Shown: positions 43,728 to 52,338 of the stretch, in pieces | Layout: every line of letters begins with the position of its first letter | Numbering within the stretch: position 1 is the first letter of the stretch | Assembly: GCA_027488735.1 (NCBI GenBank) | Contig: JAIYBB010000012.1 | Span: 62,001-126,000, forward strand | Source of the DNA: Comamonadaceae bacterium | GTDB taxonomy: Bacteria; Pseudomonadota; Gammaproteobacteria; Burkholderiales; Burkholderiaceae_C | DNA length: 64,000 nucleotides | Reading direction: 5' to 3' | Notes under the pieces: model-generated | Database searches by the model: none | The model's input: only the letters and a program-made list of their open reading frames with translations | What the model was told of the DNA's origin: nothing | Program-made: the position numbers and the translations under genes

Positions 43728-44185
43728 TCAGCGGTTAGATTTCTTTTGTAGATCAAGTGCCGACGCTTTGTTTTTACAACCAGTTGGCTCTTTCAATTGA
43801 CAAGCTTTTTCAAAATAAATTGCCGCCAGAGCGTAGTCTCTTTCTACCCCTTCACCGTACAAAATACCGAGGTTGTTGCAAGCTAACGAATAACCAGCGT
43901 CACAAGATTGCTTGTAGTAGTCCGAAGCCTTGGCGTTGCTTTGTACTGAGGCATCTCCAGTCTCGTAGATCGTTGCCAAATTAAAGCAGGCTTCACTCTC
44001 TCTCTGTTAGCACAAGCTTGACCATAAAAGCTAATCATCTTAGCAACCAATCCGCCGTACCAAATGACTTTCTCGGCAGGCTCATTTCTTAAAAAATGGC
44101 CTGAGGGTGTTGTAACTATTTCTGCTCTGACAAACGAAATAATGATAATTCCAAGCAAAAATGTTGCTATTTTTTTAGTAGTCAT
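43728..44185 (-). pseudogene. Frameshifted Sel1-repeat protein
   Basis: The start at 44185 gives a signal peptide (MTTKKIATFLLGIIIISFVR) and a Cys-containing region up to YGQACANRE; the next frame then gives EACFNLATIYETGDASVQSN, Sel1-type repeats with CDAGYSLACNNLGILYGEG and an end at 43728. The two frames are joined at an AGAGAGAGAG tract (about 44000); removing one AG pair restores an intact reading frame of about 150 codons. Sel1 proteins are secreted or periplasmic adaptors. Could be a true pseudogene, repeat-length variation or an assembly error. Confidence 0.75.
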
Positions 44186-44272
44186 ATTTAAGAAACCGCT
44201 TTCAATTAATTCGAATCTTCTGCAGCAGCGGACGCAACAGTGCATTACGTTGCTCAGATTGATTGGGCGTGG

Positions 44273-44647
44273 CTAAGGTTTTGCAGGTGATTCCATAGTC
44301 CAACCTCGTTTAGCCCATTCGCTCATTCCGCCACGAACATACTCCACATTGGTAAATCCGCGAGAGCGAAGTTCTTTTGCAACAGCACTTGAGCGATTTT
44401 GTGTATTGCAGATTAAAAGCACGCGAGAATTAGGATTTTTAGGCAGTTCGTTAAGCCGAGACTCTAAAGTGCTCATAGGAATTAACTTCATCCCTTTGGC
44501 TACGCCGGTAGCATGCTCATCGGGTTCGCGAATATCTAAGACAGTCACGCTGCTATTGCCAACCAATGAACGTGCCTCGTCCAAGCTGACTTGTGCATGA
44601 GAAACACTAACCAAGAATAACAATAAATAGATGGAAATTAGTTTCAT
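44273..44647 (-). CDS. Secreted rhodanese-like protein
   Basis: The 124-aa product has a signal peptide (MKLISIYLLLFLVSVSHAQ) and a single rhodanese domain with LDIREPDEHATG and the active-site loop CNTQNRSS (nucleophile Cys), then GGMSEWAKRGW. It would act in the periplasm on sulfane sulfur. ATG at 44647 is selected because it starts the signal peptide; the longer frame to 44713 is less likely. Confidence 0.85.
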   Translation of the reverse strand: MKLISIYLLLFLVSVSHAQVSLDEARSLVGNSSVTVLDIREPDEHATGVAKGMKLIPMSTLESRLNELPKNPNSRVLLICNTQNRSSAVAKELRSRGFTNVEYVRGGMSEWAKRGWTMESPAKP

Positions 44648-44772
44648 GTTTTTTAGATAAAAAGCAAATAATGAAGGCGTCAGGGTGACTTTTTTGCACT
44701 CAAATTTCATCAAGTTACCTTCCGTATATTACACGTTAGAAGGCGTCAGTCAAAGAAGCTTTGAGTGAACCT

Positions 44773-45486
44773 TTACCAAGGTATTTCATTACCCATATAG
44801 TCTATAAAGTGGGCTCCCGATTTAACAGAGAGATTTTTCAAAGCCGTGAGCATTCCAAGTACTGAAGTATGTGGCTCCAACAGTGTAGTTTGAGAGCCAA
44901 CAAAAGGGCTGGATAGTTTCGACCTGACTGTCCCAGGCTGAAGAGCCACCACACGTAAATTTATATTTTTACGTTGAAGTTCTATGGCTGCTGTTTGAAG
45001 CATCATATTTAAGGCGGCTTTTGACGCACGATATCCATACCATCCACCTTTTTTATTGTCAGAGATACTTCCAACACGAGCTGAAAGCTTGGCATACGTT
45101 GATGCTCCTTTGGCAAGCAGTGGAGAAAAGTGGCGAAGCACTAAGGCGGGGCCGATAGCATTAACTAAAAATGCCTTCGTTAAATGCTCGTGGTTCAGGC
45201 TGTTGAGTGACTTCTCTGGCCCAACGCCATCTATTTCAAGTGCACCCGTGGCATCAATGATGATTTCAAAAGGCCCCATAGAACTGCACATCAATGCTTG
45301 AGCATGAATAGATTCTGCATTTAGCAAATCAAAGCCGCTGCTGGAGTGGCGAGACACTACCTCTACATAGGTGCAATTGGGGTCAGAACGAAACGCGTCT
45401 ACAAATGCAGCACCAAGAGCACCATTTGAGCCAATGACAAGTGCCTTGTACTGGTCTGATGAAAAAAGTGGGAAGTTTTCAGCCAT
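44773..45486 (-). CDS. Short-chain dehydrogenase/reductase
   Basis: The 237-aa SDR has a nucleotide-binding ALVIGSNGALGAAFVD, IDATGALE (NNAG-like), and YGYRASKAALNM (YxxxK). It resembles C-factor/CsgA-type SDRs. ATG at 45486 (MAENFPLF) is favoured; six codons upstream there is another start. Substrate unknown. Confidence 0.85.
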   Translation of the reverse strand: MAENFPLFSSDQYKALVIGSNGALGAAFVDAFRSDPNCTYVEVVSRHSSSGFDLLNAESIHAQALMCSSMGPFEIIIDATGALEIDGVGPEKSLNSLNHEHLTKAFLVNAIGPALVLRHFSPLLAKGASTYAKLSARVGSISDNKKGGWYGYRASKAALNMMLQTAAIELQRKNINLRVVALQPGTVRSKLSSPFVGSQTTLLEPHTSVLGMLTALKNLSVKSGAHFIDYMGNEIPW

Positions 45487-45506
45487 CGTTACACGGTTCA
45501 CCATTT

Positions 45507-45869
45507 CTATCTTCGTGTCGTCAATCGTTCACGTTCTTCGTCCGTGTATTCATCACAACGGCTTGATCGGTCAGGTGCTCTTAAATAATCGACACCCGAT
45601 CTTACCGGATTGATCATTTGGTAATGACGAAAGGTCAACCAGGTCACAAAAACCATTGTGATCAAAGCTACATGACCAAGCATGTTGTAGCCAATGACCA
45701 GTAGCTCTCCGAAGTAAATGCCAAAAGCCAAGCACCAGAAACAACTGAGCAAGATCATCGCCAGGTACTTGCTTTGATCAGGAATGGCTTTGAGCGCATT
45801 CCGATCGATATGCAGAAGATCCCGATAAGCTAGAAATAAAGTCCGAATAAATTTCAGTAAACCAAACAT
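45507..45869 (-). CDS. Small membrane protein
   Basis: The 120-aa product (MFGLLKFIRTLFLAYRDLLH) has two membrane helices (about 38-60 and 65-85) and a hydrophilic C-terminus ending DEERERLTTRR. ATG at 45869 is preferred, since the longer form would run into the terminator of the fasciclin gene. Its stop is 20 bp upstream of the SDR start. Unknown function. Confidence 0.65.
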   Translation of the reverse strand: MFGLLKFIRTLFLAYRDLLHIDRNALKAIPDQSKYLAMILLSCFWCLAFGIYFGELLVIGYNMLGHVALITMVFVTWLTFRHYQMINPVRSGVDYLRAPDRSSRCDEYTDEERERLTTRR

Positions 45870-45880
45870 TTTGAAGCCTG

Positions 45881-45920
45881 TAAAAAATAAAAATGGCACC
45901 AGCCGAGGCTGATGCCATTT
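45881..45920 (-). terminator. Rho-independent terminator after fasciclin gene
   Basis: On the minus strand a 14-bp stem (arms 45907-45920 and 45891-45904, TC loop, one G-T pair) is followed by TTATTTTTT. It ends the fasciclin transcript. Confidence 0.85.
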
Positions 45921-45961
45921 AAAGAGCTCTTTATCCAGCAGCTCAACTAATTGAATCTAAA

Positions 45962-46372
45962 TTAGGCAGGAATCAAAACTGCATCAATTACATGGATCAC
46001 GCCGTTTGTGCATTCAATGTCTGTTGCAGTGACATTGATTCCGTCGTTTAACTGAACACCATTTGAGGTGCTGACCTTGACTGAAGCGCCGTTGAGCGTT
46101 GCAGCACTTTGACCGTTCATTTTCACCACATCCGCTGCCATGACCTTGCCAGCAACTACGTGGTAGGTAAGTATGGATGTGAGTTTTGGAATATCTGCCA
46201 GCAATGCCTCCACCGTGCCAGCAGGCAGCTTTGCAAAAGCATCATCACTTGGAGCGAACACAGTGAATGGTCCAGCGCCCTTGAGCGTGTCAATCAGTCC
46301 AGCTGCTGTGACTGCAGCGGCCAAGGTTTTGAAAGTACCAGCCGCTACTGCGGTATCAACGATATCGTGCAT
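45962..46372 (-). CDS. Fasciclin-domain protein without signal peptide
   Basis: The 136-aa single fasciclin domain shows [15 protein letters not shown] (H1 motif) and [13 protein letters not shown] (H2 motif), with YHVVAGKVM between. Unlike the two paralogs at 46555 and 59148 it starts directly with MHDIVDTAV and lacks an export signal, so it is predicted cytoplasmic or exported by another route. Fasciclins mediate adhesion in other systems. Confidence 0.9.
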   Translation of the reverse strand: MHDIVDTAVAAGTFKTLAAAVTAAGLIDTLKGAGPFTVFAPSDDAFAKLPAGTVEALLADIPKLTSILTYHVVAGKVMAADVVKMNGQSAATLNGASVKVSTSNGVQLNDGINVTATDIECTNGVIHVIDAVLIPA

Positions 46373-46518
46373 AAAAATTCCTTGTTATTTAAAAGATTTC
46401 GATTTCATACGGGAACAATAAGCCAGGCTTTCGCCAAGCGACTGGGCATTCGTATCATCGAATTGGGGGGTTTAATAAAAAACTGAGATAGATAACAAGC
46501 AGTTTTATTGGCTTGTTT

Positions 46519-46543
46519 GAGGCAGGATTTACAGACCTGCCTC
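46519..46543. other. Stem-loop downstream of fasciclin gene
   Basis: GAGGCAGG and CCTGCCTC arms with 9-nt loop. The same arms and loop (one base different) follow the paralog at 59148. No T-tract on the minus side, so it is not a classic terminator. Confidence 0.5.
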
Positions 46544-46554
46544 AACGCTTTGCT

Positions 46555-47013
46555 TTACTTGGGCATGATCACGGTGTCGATCACGTGAATCACACCATTG
46601 TCGGCCACGATGTCGGTCTTGATAACTTTAGCCTTGTTAACCATGACTCCACCCTTGGTCGTGACAGTGATGTCAGAACCTTGGACAGTCTTGACTTTGC
46701 CGGCCTTAACATCAGCTGCCATGACTTTGCCAGGAACAACGTGGTAAGTCAGAACCGCTGTGAGCTTTGCCTTGTCTTTTAACAACGCTTCCAAATCAGC
46801 CTTGGGAATCTTTGCGAATGCCTCGTCTGTTGGAGCGAATACTGTAAATGGGCCCTTACCTTTGAGCGTCTCGACCAAGCCAGCAGCGCCAAGAGCTGTA
46901 GCCAATGTTTTGAAGCTGCCAGCATCCACAGCAGTATCCACAATGTCCTTAGCCTGGGCAGACATAACCAAAGCAGTAGCCAACAAAGTTGCAATGAGAG
47001 ATTTTTTCATCAT
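46555..47013 (-). CDS. Secreted fasciclin-domain protein
   Basis: The 152-aa product has a signal peptide ([20 protein letters not shown], cleavage AQA-KD) and one fasciclin domain ([15 protein letters not shown], then [13 protein letters not shown]). The mature part differs from the product at 59148-59603 at about four positions in 131. It is probably periplasmic or cell-surface. One of two tandem fasciclin genes in the island. Confidence 0.92.
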   Translation of the reverse strand: MMKKSLIATLLATALVMSAQAKDIVDTAVDAGSFKTLATALGAAGLVETLKGKGPFTVFAPTDEAFAKIPKADLEALLKDKAKLTAVLTYHVVPGKVMAADVKAGKVKTVQGSDITVTTKGGVMVNKAKVIKTDIVADNGVIHVIDTVIMPK

Positions 47014-47111
47014 CCATTAAATCCAAAATATTGAAGCCGCTGAATATGCAACGGTTAGCTAATGTGCACTACTTGTGTGTAAATTTGAAGTCAAGGGTCT
47101 TTCGCGGTTGC

Positions 47112-47678
47112 TTATGGCACTAACCACCTCACCAGGCCAGAAGGCGTGAGCCTAGCCCGACGATGCCCGTCTTTGCTCAATGCCAGCCAGTCCATTGAAA
47201 TAACTTGAAAATTCAGGATCGCTAAATGGTGAACTCGAAGAGAATCTACTGCGATTTTCGATAAATGTTGATTGGTTGATTGAATTTGACCAGGTGGCAC
47301 CTCAGACAGATAGTCAGCTGCAGCGCGTGATTGCCTCAAGTGATTCCACGCAACATTGACTTGATCGCCTTCAAATTCAACACTTGCGTGCGCTGAAACG
47401 CGTAATTGCCAATTAAGTCGTTTGCTCCAAAAAGTTAGCTGAGCCAAAGGCTGTGCAACAAGCTCTACACATTTTGGAGAACGCGCATCGCTATAGACAC
47501 GCAATCTACAAAGAGCTGCATCGGCATGCCTCAGAACTACCGTGCGTGCTTGCGGCCCCATATGATCTACTCCCTGTGTGGCCAGAACAGGCGTGCGCCA
47601 TTCATGGTGCTTATCATCTGGTGCTCGCGTAAGTTCACGCCACAAACGCGCAGTTAAATTGTCCGTGGATATTTCCAT
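47112..47678 (-). CDS. Pyridoxamine 5'-phosphate oxidase-like flavoprotein
   Basis: The 188-aa protein has ARTVVLRHADAALCRLRVYS and ARSPKCVELVAQPLAQLTFW and WQLRVSAHASVEF, the FMN-binding split barrel of the Alr4036/PNPOx-like family, ending GHRRARLTPSG as PdxH-like proteins do. The probable substrate is not pyridoxine phosphate, given its short length. Function uncertain beyond FMN binding. Confidence 0.8.
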   Translation of the reverse strand: MEISTDNLTARLWRELTRAPDDKHHEWRTPVLATQGVDHMGPQARTVVLRHADAALCRLRVYSDARSPKCVELVAQPLAQLTFWSKRLNWQLRVSAHASVEFEGDQVNVAWNHLRQSRAAADYLSEVPPGQIQSTNQHLSKIAVDSLRVHHLAILNFQVISMDWLALSKDGHRRARLTPSGLVRWLVP

Positions 47679-47747
47679 ATTTTCTTGTTCTATAAAAGTT
47701 TAGTTACCTGAGTTGTCATACCTGACAGCAGGCGGCTCTGAACAGAT

Positions 47748-48104
47748 TTAAAACATTCCTTTGTTTCGGCTGCGCCTGGTTGGAGGATTGAAGTCGCTTG
47801 GCTTGTCCTGAATCCACTTAATGAATCTTGCCACCTCCGGATGTGCACGCAGCGCATGCATGCTTGGATAATTCTTTTCTAACTCTGTTTCTGTAAACAA
47901 AGCATGAACTTGCTTATGGCAAGCACGATGCAGAAAAACTGTGACTACTCCACCTCGTGATTTAGGAGTCAAATGATGGGCGTCACGAAGATCGGGTGGG
48001 ATGGGTCGATCACAAAGATTGCAAATACTTAGTTCAGCTGGCTTTATTGACTCAGTTTGCGACCGCGCTGCAGACTGCAACCTTTTGATTCGTCCAATAA
48101 CCAT
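47748..48104 (-). CDS. HNH endonuclease-like protein
   Basis: The 118-aa protein contains CNLCDRPIPP, DAHHLTPKSRGG (HH of the HNH motif) and LHRACHKQVHALFTETEL. This stand-alone HNH type is common on proteobacterial chromosomes. DNA target unknown. It follows the DUF4149 gene by 27 bp on the same strand. Confidence 0.8.
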   Translation of the reverse strand: MVIGRIKRLQSAARSQTESIKPAELSICNLCDRPIPPDLRDAHHLTPKSRGGVVTVFLHRACHKQVHALFTETELEKNYPSMHALRAHPEVARFIKWIQDKPSDFNPPTRRSRNKGMF

Positions 48105-48131
48105 TAATATGGTTCCTTGAAAGCAGGAATG

Positions 48132-48539
48132 TCACTGAACCAAGTGAACCAAAATCATGCCAGACAAAAAGATATGTATCAAAGTCAAGACAACAGATAA
48201 ACCGTGCAGCCAAACAAAGCGTTTTCTGAGCGCCATATCAGTAGCGTGGTTTATCGCTGGCATCAACAATTGTCGAGCAGCAACGGCTGTGAACATGACA
48301 AAAGCCATCAATGCCGTACTGAATAAATCCGATGTCCAAGATAGCGCAATGACCAATCCCGACGAAATAATCACAAACAGGTAAAAAGGTGGAAATGCTT
48401 TTCGTATGAGCATACGAGCATCGTGCTGAGGTAGATACCTAAACAGAAAAGCTGCAAAAGCAACCGAAAAAAGAAACATTCCGCCAAACAATAAAGCTAC
48501 AAGCAAAAGAGTTGCCGTTGGCAAGTAAACACCTATCAT
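48132..48539 (-). CDS. DUF4149-like membrane protein
   Basis: The 135-aa product has four predicted membrane helices, with the FLFRYLPQHDARMLIRKAFP and LMPAINHATDMALRKRFVWL loops recalling DUF4149/TMEM205-like proteins. Role unknown. It lies 15 bp after the FolB-like gene. Confidence 0.7.
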   Translation of the reverse strand: MIGVYLPTATLLLVALLFGGMFLFSVAFAAFLFRYLPQHDARMLIRKAFPPFYLFVIISSGLVIALSWTSDLFSTALMAFVMFTAVAARQLLMPAINHATDMALRKRFVWLHGLSVVLTLIHIFLSGMILVHLVQ

Positions 48540-48554
48540 TTCAAACTCCTTCTA

Positions 48555-48962
48555 TTAAGCAGTCTTGGTTTTATCAAGTCTAAGTGCATTGGTTGCAATT
48601 TCGTCAAGCGACAGCTGAATGCCAAGTGATCCGCCACCCAAGCGAACTGGTGACTTTTTCAGCGTGATCTCGATCCGCTGGATAGCGGTGTAAGCTGCAC
48701 ATGCAGTTGCAATAAGCGTGATGAGTCGTTCCTGCGTCTCGTAATGCCCGTTCGCTAAACGTTCTATTTCCATAACTAATGGGTCATAGTCAAACACATT
48801 TGCCATGTCATCGTGTGAAATAACAACTTGATTCAATGCTATTCCAAGTCTCAAGTCGAGCAAATGAATATCTGGCCTGGTTTCATTGGGTCCGTAAGTA
48901 CCTATGTCAGCATGGAGCTGCAGGTCTCGTAACTCAATGAATGCTGAGCTGTCTTGCCTCAT
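48555..48962 (-). CDS. Dihydroneopterin aldolase-like (FolB family) protein
   Basis: The 135-aa protein has FIELRDLQLHADIGTYGPNE, FDYDPLVMEIERLANG, THE-like HYETQERLI, and IEITLKKSPVRLGGGSLGIQ, matching the T-fold FolB family. Catalytic Lys in the KKSP region is present. It may act in pterin metabolism, but substitutions and island location leave room for a specialised role. Confidence 0.75.
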   Translation of the reverse strand: MRQDSSAFIELRDLQLHADIGTYGPNETRPDIHLLDLRLGIALNQVVISHDDMANVFDYDPLVMEIERLANGHYETQERLITLIATACAAYTAIQRIEITLKKSPVRLGGGSLGIQLSLDEIATNALRLDKTKTA

Positions 48963-49089
48963 AAAGCAACTTTTTGAGTGATAAATTTCATGAGACTTTC
49001 GCTAGAGTCCTCAATTAAATCAAAAAGAATTTTGAATTGAGCTTTTTTCATTTTGATCTTTGTATGGGGGCAACGTTTAACTGATTTAG

Positions 49090-49857
49090 TCAGTCGAGAT
49101 CTCTGGCAACACGAAAACCACTAGTGCTGAAGCGATAGTACGTTGGATGAGTTCCATCTCGAACAGTAACTCGTAAATTCTGAGGATCATCACCCCAAGC
49201 GCCTCCGCGCAAAACACGCAAAGAACAGTTCCCACTCAACCAAGCGCTACCATCGGCTGGCGCATTCTGATAAGTGCTCTGCCAACAATCCTCTGTCCAT
49301 TCCGCAATATTTCCAATCATGTCGTGCAGACCAAATTGATTTGGTTTTTTTAAGCCTACAGCTTTTGTACTGGTGGCATTATTCTTCGACCATACGTATT
49401 CATCTATTTGGTTGACAGCATCTCCCCAAGGATATTTGGCTGTACTGCCAGCACGGGCGGCATACTCCCATTCGGCTTCAGAAGGTAATCTGTATTTTTT
49501 GCCAGTTTTTTGGCTAAGCTTTTTGACGTAGAGCTGCGCATCATTCCATGAAATATTTTCAACAGGATGCGTAGGACCCTTTTTCAAACTTGGATCAGTG
49601 CCCATGAGTGCATTCCACTCTGACTGTGTGACTTCAAATTTGCCAAGTGCAAATGATTGGATGTTGACTGAGTGATGAGGTTTTTCATCAGCTAGTAGAT
49701 CTGGATTCGCTAAAGACATTGGTTCATCTAAATCAGAACTGCCCATATAAAAACTACCAGTTTTTAAAGTCACCATTTCCGGACAAACTGAGCAATCAGC
49801 AAATGCCCAGCTTTGGCTTGTCGAAGCACTTAACAGTACAAACAAATAAATTCTCAT
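49090..49857 (-). CDS. Secreted formylglycine-generating enzyme-like (SUMF1) protein
   Basis: The 255-aa product starts with a signal peptide (MRIYLFVLLSASTSQSWAFA) and has the FGE-sulfatase domain: FYMGSSD, KFEVTQSEWNALMG, HPVENISWNDAQLY, YRLPSEAEWEYAARAG, GNIAEWTEDCW, RVLRGGAWGD and GFRVAR. ATG at 49857 is chosen for the signal peptide; the longer frame runs into the DoxX gene. No sulfatase gene is nearby, so its substrate is unknown. Confidence 0.88.
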   Translation of the reverse strand: MRIYLFVLLSASTSQSWAFADCSVCPEMVTLKTGSFYMGSSDLDEPMSLANPDLLADEKPHHSVNIQSFALGKFEVTQSEWNALMGTDPSLKKGPTHPVENISWNDAQLYVKKLSQKTGKKYRLPSEAEWEYAARAGSTAKYPWGDAVNQIDEYVWSKNNATSTKAVGLKKPNQFGLHDMIGNIAEWTEDCWQSTYQNAPADGSAWLSGNCSLRVLRGGAWGDDPQNLRVTVRDGTHPTYYRFSTSGFRVARDLD

Positions 49858-49882
49858 GATTTTGGAGTGACTGACGAATGAT

Positions 49883-50350
49883 TCAATATCGATTTTGCTT
49901 TTGAACTGCAACTGCCCAATTACCTCTGAGTGCAAAGTAAAGTCCCCCAACCCAAAGTGATAAGTGAAGATAGTCGTTCAATACAAATTGGACCAAGCTT
50001 TCGGGTTTGATGACCACCCAGATAACGCCCGTGATGACACAGCACATCGTTATCCCGCTGAATCTGGTGAGCAAGTCCCCCAACTCAGCAATGAGAGGAA
50101 TTTCTCTGATGCGCGGCAGCGTTGGCAACGCACCAACCAGAAGTCCAATGCCAGCTGCAACCTCTCCATAGCAAACGAACCACCACACAAGATAAGGTAT
50201 CCCAAAAGCACCTCCAGCAGCAGCATCTACGGGAAACTTACTTAATCCCTGTTGAATAAACACAATAGCTAAAGGAATTCGAAGCAGTATGTGGCTCATA
50301 CTGAAATCTGGCAAGGAAGCCCAATAATTTTTGAGTTTCGAAATTAACAT
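49883..50350 (-). CDS. DoxX-family membrane protein
   Basis: The 155-aa product has four membrane helices with IPLAIVFIQQGLSKFP and CYGEVAAGIGLLVGAL, the DoxX pattern of small quinone-linked or redox membrane proteins. It is transcribed before the FGE-like gene with a 25-bp gap. Confidence 0.8.
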   Translation of the reverse strand: MLISKLKNYWASLPDFSMSHILLRIPLAIVFIQQGLSKFPVDAAAGGAFGIPYLVWWFVCYGEVAAGIGLLVGALPTLPRIREIPLIAELGDLLTRFSGITMCCVITGVIWVVIKPESLVQFVLNDYLHLSLWVGGLYFALRGNWAVAVQKQNRY

Positions 50351-50457
50351 TTATCTCTCCTTGCTTAAATTAAATTTGATCGACCTAATTGTTCACTTGC
50401 TAAAAATCCATTGCACATCTAAACGCTCGATAAAAATGTATCAACAAACCATGCGGG

Positions 50458-50886
50458 TCAGTCCCAACGAGCGGCCCAGCGCTGAAGTAGCGGCCGCCAC
50501 CTTAAAAACAGCCGGTACATTCGCTCCATTACCCAACTTGCCCCCGGAAGGCGTCCAGCCGAGGCAAGCCAGCGCCAGCCTGGTAGTGCGGCCCATAAGG
50601 CCAAAAATGCTTGAGCGCCACTGAGCAGCTGCCCGTCAGGGCCTTGCACGTGAAAGCGCGCCAGTAACTGTTCGCGCGTAGTGCCGGCTGGTAGCGGAAC
50701 TGCCGCATTACTGATATCGGCAAAACTCAAAGGTGAGTCTGGTTGAAGCGGTTGCAAGTCACGATAGACGGCGATTTCTCGCCTGCACAACGGACAAGAA
50801 CCATCGTAGAGAACGGTCAGTGCCGCAGCGCAATAGCTTGTATTTGTTTGGTTCGTGTCTGTCATATTTCGATCCATGGCGGTCAT
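50458..50886 (-). CDS. DCC-motif DUF393 thiol-disulfide oxidoreductase-like protein
   Basis: The protein of about 142 aa has VLYDGSCPLCRREIAVYRDL, the DxxCxxC start of DUF393. It continues with WAALPGWRWLA and GASWVMERMYRLF as in this family. The start is ambiguous (ATG at 50886, 50877 or 50865; the frame is open to 50973 within COQ7). GC content is visibly higher than in surrounding genes, as for COQ7 upstream, with which it is probably co-transcribed. Confidence 0.8.
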   Translation of the reverse strand: MTAMDRNMTDTNQTNTSYCAAALTVLYDGSCPLCRREIAVYRDLQPLQPDSPLSFADISNAAVPLPAGTTREQLLARFHVQGPDGQLLSGAQAFLALWAALPGWRWLASAGRLPGASWVMERMYRLFLRWRPLLQRWAARWD

Positions 50887-50897
50887 AAGTTTGCGGC

Positions 50898-51494
50898 TCA
50901 AATGAACCGAATCAAAGAAACAGCAGCTTTTGAGCCTGCGCCCACCATGGCGCACCAGCCGCGCAGCAGCCAAGCTGGTTGACCAAGGCCCCGTGCGGCA
51001 GCTGCTTCATCTCGATGAGCGACCTCGTCAGCTTGGCAATCAAGCAAGTTCTGGCGCAAATCACTGAGTGCAGGTTGCGAGGCCAGAGCAAGAATCTGCT
51101 CCTCGTAGTGGTGATCGACGAAGGTTTCTACCGCCTCGATCGTTGCGTAAACCGCCCTAGGGCCAAACAGCGCAGGCAGAGCGCCGGTGAGAAATCCGGC
51201 AAGCCGCCAGATCGGCAATAGGCGACTGTGTCGCGACGAAGGTAGCCAAGCCGAAATGAGGCGAAGATGCTTCTGCTCTGTGAGAAGGTGGTGCTCAGCA
51301 AAGGACCTTAGCGCAGGATCTCGCGCGAATCGCAGCAATCCTTGGTAAATGCAGACCGCGCCAACCTCGCCTGCGTGATCGGTCCGCAGATCAGCACACA
51401 CCCAAGCGGGAAGCTGATCCCCAGGGGCGAACTGCGTACAAGCTGATTGAACACTGAGCAATTCGCCTTCGACGGCTAAAGGCGCATTAAACAA
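50898..51494 (-). CDS. coq7: COQ7-type demethoxyubiquinone hydroxylase
   Basis: The 198-aa di-iron carboxylate protein shows RTDHAGEVGAVCIYQG, EQKH (ExxH), EAVETFVDHHYEEQ and DEVAHRDEA (second ExxH), with GFLTGALPALFG between, as in Coq7/UbiF-replacing hydroxylases of betaproteobacteria. It hydroxylates demethoxyubiquinone in ubiquinone synthesis. High GC relative to flanks and location inside a tRNA-flanked segment are unusual for a core gene; it might be a second copy. Confidence 0.9.
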   Translation of the reverse strand: MFNAPLAVEGELLSVQSACTQFAPGDQLPAWVCADLRTDHAGEVGAVCIYQGLLRFARDPALRSFAEHHLLTEQKHLRLISAWLPSSRHSRLLPIWRLAGFLTGALPALFGPRAVYATIEAVETFVDHHYEEQILALASQPALSDLRQNLLDCQADEVAHRDEAAAARGLGQPAWLLRGWCAMVGAGSKAAVSLIRFI

Positions 51495-51731
51495 TTAGAT
51501 TCCCAAGATTTTTTTTGCTTCGCCAAGCGCTTTCATGGATTCATCATGCTTGCCAGCTTTATGGAATTTTTCGCCATCATCCCGCAGTGCCTTGACCTTC
51601 GCTGAATCTGCGTCTGACAGTTTTGCACTTGTCAACTTTGCATCAATAGCTTTGATTTCATTCGGGCAGTTGTGAGCAAATGCCGTGCAGGCAACAAAAG
51701 CCAGTGATACGAGTACAAATTTTTTCATCAT
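51495..51731 (-). CDS. Small secreted helical protein
   Basis: The 78-aa product has a signal peptide (MMKKFVLVSLAFVACTAFAH) and a mature helical domain (CPNEIKAIDAKLTSAKLSDA, then FHKAGKHDESMKALGEAKKI). Its stop abuts the COQ7 start region (1 bp). Periplasmic; function unknown, though the pattern is common in Burkholderiales. Confidence 0.75.
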   Translation of the reverse strand: MMKKFVLVSLAFVACTAFAHNCPNEIKAIDAKLTSAKLSDADSAKVKALRDDGEKFHKAGKHDESMKALGEAKKILGI

Positions 51732-51762
51732 TTTTCCTTTATTAAAGTTAACACCATCAATC

Positions 51763-52077
51763 TCAAAAAGCTTCGTCTTCGCTTTTCAAGTCTTCATTGA
51801 TATAGAAAATTCGTTCTGGATTGATCTTGTCGTCGTAGTAAATCTGGTTTCTGATGATGTCATTGGCAACACCCACAAATCTTTCTATTTCATGGTTTTT
51901 ATCCACAGTGAAATTCGCAAAAGTAAGCCAGTTCTCTTTGATGACTTTTTGTACTTTCTTCAGTATCGGGATCAATTGCTTCTCGTCCTCTATGCAGTGG
52001 ATCCACTGCCAGGCCATACCCAAAGGAACGCCATTGCCTAACTCAGATCGGTTAAGCAACATATAACTAACTTTCAT
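51763..52077 (-). CDS. Hypothetical protein
   Basis: The 104-aa soluble protein (MKVSYMLLNRSELGNGVPLG) has no recognised domain. A segment HCIEDEKQLIPILKKVQKVI is helical. GGAGT lies ahead of the ATG. AT-rich relative to COQ7. Function unknown. Confidence 0.6.
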   Translation of the reverse strand: MKVSYMLLNRSELGNGVPLGMAWQWIHCIEDEKQLIPILKKVQKVIKENWLTFANFTVDKNHEIERFVGVANDIIRNQIYYDDKINPERIFYINEDLKSEDEAF

Positions 52078-52338
52078 TTTGACTCCTTTTTTATTGGCTC
52101 AAAACATAAACAAATCAAACATCAATTTAGCATAAATTAGACAATACCTGCAGTATTCAGATGCCGAGCACGGTTAAATCTATCCAAAACCTGTTCAATT
52201 CTTTATTCCAAACCTCAAACGAGTACTCCCTATATCATTCATCAAGTTGGTTAAACACAAGGCATTAACGGTCGGTGACATATCCCTTGTGATTCAAAGG
52301 AGCACCCATGGCTAAAGTCCCAAGGTGATGTGGTAATA

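Noticed and set aside
46519..46543. Stem-loop as Rho-independent terminator
   Set aside because: No T-tract follows on the strand of the gene; kept as a conserved stem-loop only.
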